Source: Atherinomorus stipes (taxonomy: Eukaryota; Chordata; Actinopteri; Atheriniformes; Atherinidae). From it: a DNA stretch of 64,000 nucleotides. Location: NCBI GenBank assembly GCA_023101725.1, contig JALJCO010012917.1, forward strand, positions 62,001 through 126,000, written 5' to 3'. How positions within the stretch are numbered: position 1 is the first letter of the stretch; every line of letters starts with the position of its first letter. This document shows, in pieces, positions 55,101-61,100 of the stretch. Below the pieces are notes generated by a model. The model did not search any database, was not told the origin of the DNA, and was given only the letters and a program-made list of their open reading frames with translations. Position numbers and translations under genes: made by a program.

Positions 55101-58100
55101 ACTCATTGTCATGTTCAAGAAACCAGTTTGACATTTTTAGATTTGTTTAATGGTGCATTATCCTACTGGAAGTAACCATGAGATGATGGTTCACCGTAGT
55201 CATGAAGGGTGAGGTCAGCAACAAGGTAGGTTGTGATGTTGCTCAGTTGGTACCAAAAGACCTAAAGTGTTCCAAGTGTGGCAGTTGACGTTCCTGTCAC
55301 TATGCCTCTGATTGATCATGCGCCCTGGCTACTTGGCCACAGGGATGTCCCTTTGGCTGAATGGTCAGTGCGCATGACATGACTTTCACCCGGGAGTCTG
55401 GGGATCAAATCCTGCCCGGGCCCTCTGTAGCATACCTTGCCACACAAGAAAATATCCCCCACACCATTACACCATCACCACCAGCCTTTGCCATTTATAC
55501 AAGACAGGATGCATTCATGTTTACACCAACTTCTGATCCTATTATCTGAATATCATACCAGAAACAGAGACCCATCAGGCCAAGCATTGTTTTCCCATCT
55601 CATATTGTCCTATTTTCGTAAACTTGTGAATTGTAGCCTCAGTTTCTTGTTCTTAGCTGACAGGAGTTGCACCTGTGTGGTCTTCTGCTGTTGTAGCTCA
55701 TCTGCTTCAAGGTTCAACACGTACATTTAGAGATGGTATTCTGCTCAGTTTGAACGTCAGTAAGTTGTCTTTATTTATTTAGTTAAGAATAGGGAACAGG
55801 CATAGTGTATTAGTGTACATTTTCATGTCAATATGCAAGATTATAGCCAATGGCTAATTGCGATCTATGATCCCTCAGCAGGTAGATGGATTTAAAACAG
55901 TTAAATACAATGACGTAATCGGTCTTTGTCAGTCACGTGACTGACACGCTCCCTAGCACCATTTTCATGGGGAGTGGAAGAAAAACAAGACTGCAGAAAA
56001 CGAGAGAGTGCTGCATGCGAGCATTTTCAGTACTGCAAATGGAAAAGAATAAGAAGACTGAACGGATACACTATCCAGAAAAACTTTCCAAAGCTGCCAG
56101 GGAACGATGTTTCACCAAGCTGGCCTCCATAAACAATATCGATCCTCACCAAGTGAGAGCTAACAGTTGGAGATCCAATGCAGAATTCCTCCCTCCAACT
56201 ACTTCTCTGGATATAACCAACTATCGGGTATATGGGAAAAGCGCTTACACTTCTGCAGAAAGAAAAGAAATTATTGCAAATAACTGTTAGAAAGTATTAC
56301 ACATAATCCAGAAGCGATGGCCAGAGATACGAAGGTTGTTCAGGTGTAATGGAGTCTTTAAATGTGCTCATTGTAAAGTCTAACAGCAGCAGGGAGCAAA
56401 GACCTGCCGTATCTCTCCTTCACACAGTGGTAAATAATTTTTATGCACGCATAAGTGGTTGTTTTGGGTGTTCGATTTAAGTAGAAATGATCATATACAG
56501 AAAGTGCATTGTTTATTAAATTTTAGCGGTCTAAAAAATAACAAACAAAACAAACATATCACTTTCCGCTTCTCTTCCACAGCATGTTTCAGTAGGTTTA
56601 CATAAACTCCTGCAACTTTATAAGCAAACCATTCCAGCGTGTTGATTTCTATTAGTGTATATTTATAGGACTTACCTTTGTGAAAATGCCGAGAGCAAAC
56701 ACGTACATGAGGAGATATTTTATGGAACGTGATGTCTTTCCTTCTCACTGCAGCGACCCATGCAGGCCGACATCTCTTTGTTATGTCCTGTCTCTGCGGT
56801 CCATATTTTCTTTTCCAAGTGGGAAATGCGAAAAAATGTAAACCACTGTCAACTGTTTTCCAGTTGGAATTACAATTGCATCCTTTGACGCAACACCAGT
56901 GTCCCATCATTTTCAAAAGTAGCAACTAAAATACCTCAACTCTTGTTTTGTTTTGTTTGCTGCTGCTGTCTTTCCCCCACGAAAATGGCGCTAACTACCC
57001 AAAATGCATTGCGCGTTTGTGGCCGTGATGTGCCCAGTCAAAGACTGATATCTGAACAACCAATAATAACCCAGGAGGGACAGAACATAACATACAGTGA
57101 CTATGGAAAGTATTCAGACCCCTTTAAACTTTTCACTCTTTGTTTCATTGCAGTCATTTGTTAAAATAAAAAATAAAAAAATTATTTCATTCCTCATTAA
57201 TGTACACTCAGCACCCCACCTTGACAGAAAAAAACAGAAATGCAGAAATTTTTGCAAATTTATTAAAGAAAAACTAAAATATCACATGGTCATAAGTGCT
57301 GTCCATTTCTTCTGATCCCCCTTGAGATGGTTCTACTCCTTCATTGGAGTCCAGCTGTGTTTAATTAAACTGATTGGACTTGATTAGGAAAGGCACACAC
57401 CTGTCTATATAAGACTTTACATCTCACAGTGCATGTCAGAGCAAATGAGAATCATGAGGTCAATTCCTATTAAGGTCTATTCCTAAATGATGAGTAATTA
57501 TTGCTTTCCCTGACTTAAGTTTATTCTAGGAATGTGTGCCTCTGAATGACATAAGCATTTCACAGAATTTTGTTTTTTGTTTGGGAATATTACATTTTCC
57601 TCTAGTGAATGCCCTGGTAATTCAGTTTGGGGTTTTTCTATGAATAGACAGTGGAGGTGCAAGTCCATTCAGTATATTATAAAAGAGACATGTGTCCAAG
57701 AAAATTTGATAACTGCCAAAACTTAGAATGTTGTATTTTTTTTTATTATGTCACAATGGTGAAAATGATTAAGCTTTCTATCTATGTTTTTTTGTATGTT
57801 TGTTTTTGTAAAACAAGCGTATTACCGCCTTATGAGTTGTAATATGCGCGCAGTACCACTTTCACAATGGTAAAAGGTGTTGGTATGTAGTAGAAGTTTT
57901 TTAAGTTGTATTTGACTGTGTTGGTGATTTTTTTCCCCGTTCTTCATAAATGTTGAGCAAGAATTTTTTTTTAAAAAACACACCAAGGTATCTGACCGTG
58001 TATGCATGCCTGTTACTGCCATGTGGTTGGCTGTGAGATATTTGTGTTAACAAGTAATTGAACAGGTGTATGGAGTGATACGTGTGTGTTTATGTGGAAA

Positions 58101-61100
58101 TAATAAAATGATCTATCTATCTACATACAGATAATTGTATTTAAGAACTGTTTATTTGGTGTTTTACCACTCATAAATCCACACTCCTTCTCCATGATCA
58201 TCACTTATTTTTCTTCTCTTCAGGTGGGTATGGAGCAAAACCTGGAGGTGGAAAACTTCCTTTTGGTAAAGACCCTTTCATTTATAGATTTTGATATATT
58301 TTGAAATCTGTAGAAATCCATCAGTAATCGCTGAATGACATAAATGCATATCTCAGGTTATGGGGGTTTTGGCAATGGAGGAGCTGGACTTCCAGGGGGG
58401 AAAGGTGGCCCTGGGTCAAATCCTGGATATCCCATTGGAACTGGTGAGTGCTTTCAGAAAATGCACTGTTCGATGTTACGACAGAAAAAAATAAGCATCA
58501 AAATATTTTTGTCTCCTTCCGTCTTTCTGCAGGTGTGGGACCTGGTGGTATCTCACCTGCACAGGCAAAAGCTGCCAAATATGGTAAACTATCATATCGA
58601 TTATCACCTATAGAATACTTCCTTATCAAGAAGAACAATAAAAACTGTTGAAATAAATAAATAAATAAATAAAGTGTGCATGACTTAAGTGTGTGCTTGC
58701 TGCTCCAGGTTTAGGAGGCGTTGGTGGGGTTGGAGGCGTTGGTGGAGTTGGAGGCATTGGTGGAGTTGGAGGCGTTGGAGGTGTTGGTGGCGTTGGAGGT
58801 GTTGGTGGCGTTGGAGGTCTTGGTGGGGTTGGAGGCATTGGTGGATTGTACCCAGGGCAGGTGCCAGGAGGTATGACATCCATTAGAACACCTAAAAACA
58901 TTAAATGATCTACTCCAGACTATCTCTAACTACAGTCATGCTTTTGATCTTCTGACGGAAAAAAACAATTGCAAGAAAATTAAGCAGAAAATAAAGTTTG
59001 AGTAGCAGGCCATATAAAACGTTAATTCATTGACCTGGTTTCTTACTTCTGCCTGAAAAATTATTGAAATGGCATGAAAGAATCCGTTTTACATGATACA
59101 TGATGAGCCTCACTTAAATGGGTTGACAAAATACATGTACGTACTTTTAAATTCACAGCGCCTGTTTTTTAAGTCATTTCTCAAATATTTATATGATTTC
59201 CCACTTTTGATATTTTAACTGCAGGATATGGAGTTGGGTCAAAGGCTGCAAAATATGGTGAGATTTTTTTTTTTCCAAAGTATCACGGGAAAAGGACAGG
59301 GGGAGGGGGAGAAAGGGGGGGGGGGAGGGGGGAAAGGGGGGGGGGGGGGGGGGCCCTGGGGGGGAGGAGGGGGCATAAACCCTATTTGAATGTACATTAT
59401 CTGTTTTTTTTTTTTTGCTTTTTCACAGCACGTAATAAAACATAGTAGCACAAACAAAATCGGTTTCTATTGCTAATTTTCCCTGGATAGGAGTCCCAGG
59501 AGGAGTTCCAGGAGGAGTTCCAGGAGGAGTTCCAGGAGGGGTCCCAGGAGGGGTCCCGGGAGGAGTCCCGGGAGGAGTTCCAGGAGGGGTTCCTGGGGGA
59601 GTTCCAGGAGGTGCACCAATAGGAGTTCCCAGAGGAGGTCCACAATTACCAGTGGGTGGTGGATATTCTCCAGCTGCCAAAGCTGCTAAATATGGTACAG
59701 CTTATAAATCTATTGTTTGCCATCTTGTTTTGTCACCATGCTATTGTATAAGGCAAGTTACTCGTATTGGACATTTCATGTGTAAGACAATTGAAAGTGA
59801 GTGCTTATAATCTCTAAAGCAACTTGCTTTTTTTCTGTTTGCTTTTTGTTTCAACGTTTTCTCCTTTCATTTAACCATATGTAATAAAGGAGTAGGAGGA
59901 ACAGGAGGACAAGTAGGAGTTGGAGGACTTGGGGGCCTAGGAGGAGGTGGTGGATATTCTCCTGCTGCCAAAGGTCTTCCATATGGTACACAGCTTGATT
60001 TTTAACAATAATTATTCACATTCAAACAAAATCATTTAAATAAATAAATACTTACACGTCTTTGTGTCAGTCAAAGAAGTTCTCAATGCAAGTGAAACAG
60101 CAGTGAACATGACCAAGAATAAGTCTGCTTCTTTCTCAGGTCTTTACCTCAACTGCATTCAGTTATTGTGTGTTGGACTTTCTGTTTTGTTTTTTATTTG
60201 TTTGTTTGTTTGTTTTTCTTTTCAACTGCACTCACTTTAGCTCAAGTAGTTAAAAAAAAAAGCTGAATAATTAACTCTTTTTCCCTTGAAAACTCCTGGG
60301 TTGCTTTGAGAGCATGGTTTGGGTCATTGTCTGTACTGTGAAGCACTTTCCAATCATCAGTTTGCTGCATTTCACCAGAATCTGAGCAGGAGGTACATTG
60401 TGAACTGTGTATTTGCTCTCATGAGTCTGCTCTATGGTTGACTTGGAACAAGTCTACCTCCTGTAGTGTGTTTTTAACTGTGGCTGGATGTTGCAAAGGT
60501 GTTTTTCTTGACTTTGAAAAAGATTCTCCGATCATCTACCACTGCTGTGTTCTGTGGATTTTCCACGCTTTTCATGTTGACATTTTTATGTCAGGTCAAG
60601 AGGGCTTTATCTCTTTCTGAGCCCATCAGTTGGCCACTCTTCAAACTGCTATCATTCTGATGGATTTATTTGACTTTAGGAACTGACTAAAATCAACTTT
60701 AAAGTGCATTTAGAGCTCCTCTGACAGAATGTTGTGGGCTGTGGAAACAACTACTTGCTCAAGCAATTAACAAAGGAACACAGCTGTTCATATTTATTGT
60801 TAAATGTCCATCTAATTTTCCTCCACAGAACAAAAAGTTTTCCTCTTATTAAGAGTTCAATTATTGAACTCTTATTCCAGCTTAGATGTTGAAGTCCAAC
60901 ATCAAATTCCTTGGAATCTGAATATTTCAAGGTGTATTACAGAGACAACTTCTTCTACTGGTACAACATACAGTATAACAAATTACAAAATAACTTATTA
61001 AATTTGATCTAATCCTTCATTCATATTTCATTCATTGAAATCAATACTGTTATGTGTATTTTGGGGTATAAATCCCAAACTGGGACTCATTCATGTAAAG

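Larger units (their letters stand above)
55919..57050. mobile_element. Putative element with two convergent open frames and related inverted ends
   Basis: The 5' flanks of the two frames below are inverted relatives. TAGCACC..TTTTCATGGGG at 55954-55973 corresponds to the complement of 56974-56993 (TAGCGCC..TTTTCGTGGGG), and GGTCTTTG (55921) to the complement of CAAAGACT (57039). This suggests one element with inverted ends or an inverted duplication. True ends and a target duplication were not found. Confidence 0.4.
53315..58223 (+). other. eln: Elastin intron 13, mobile-element cluster
   Basis: 4.9-kb intron (GTAAGT...TTCAG). Listed separately: a SINE-split Tc1 relic, a convergent element with two open frames and a Tc1 5' fragment. 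53315-54900 and 57480-58100 show nothing I can name. Confidence 0.8.

Noticed and set aside
55346..55431. Functional tRNA gene
   Set aside because: A- and B-box-like sequences are present but acceptor and T stems do not pair properly; better explained as a SINE head.
59423..59680. Pro/Thr/Gly-rich minus-strand frames opposite exon 19 and similar frames opposite exons 17, 21, 28 and 30
   Set aside because: They are antisense shadows of the elastin repeats.
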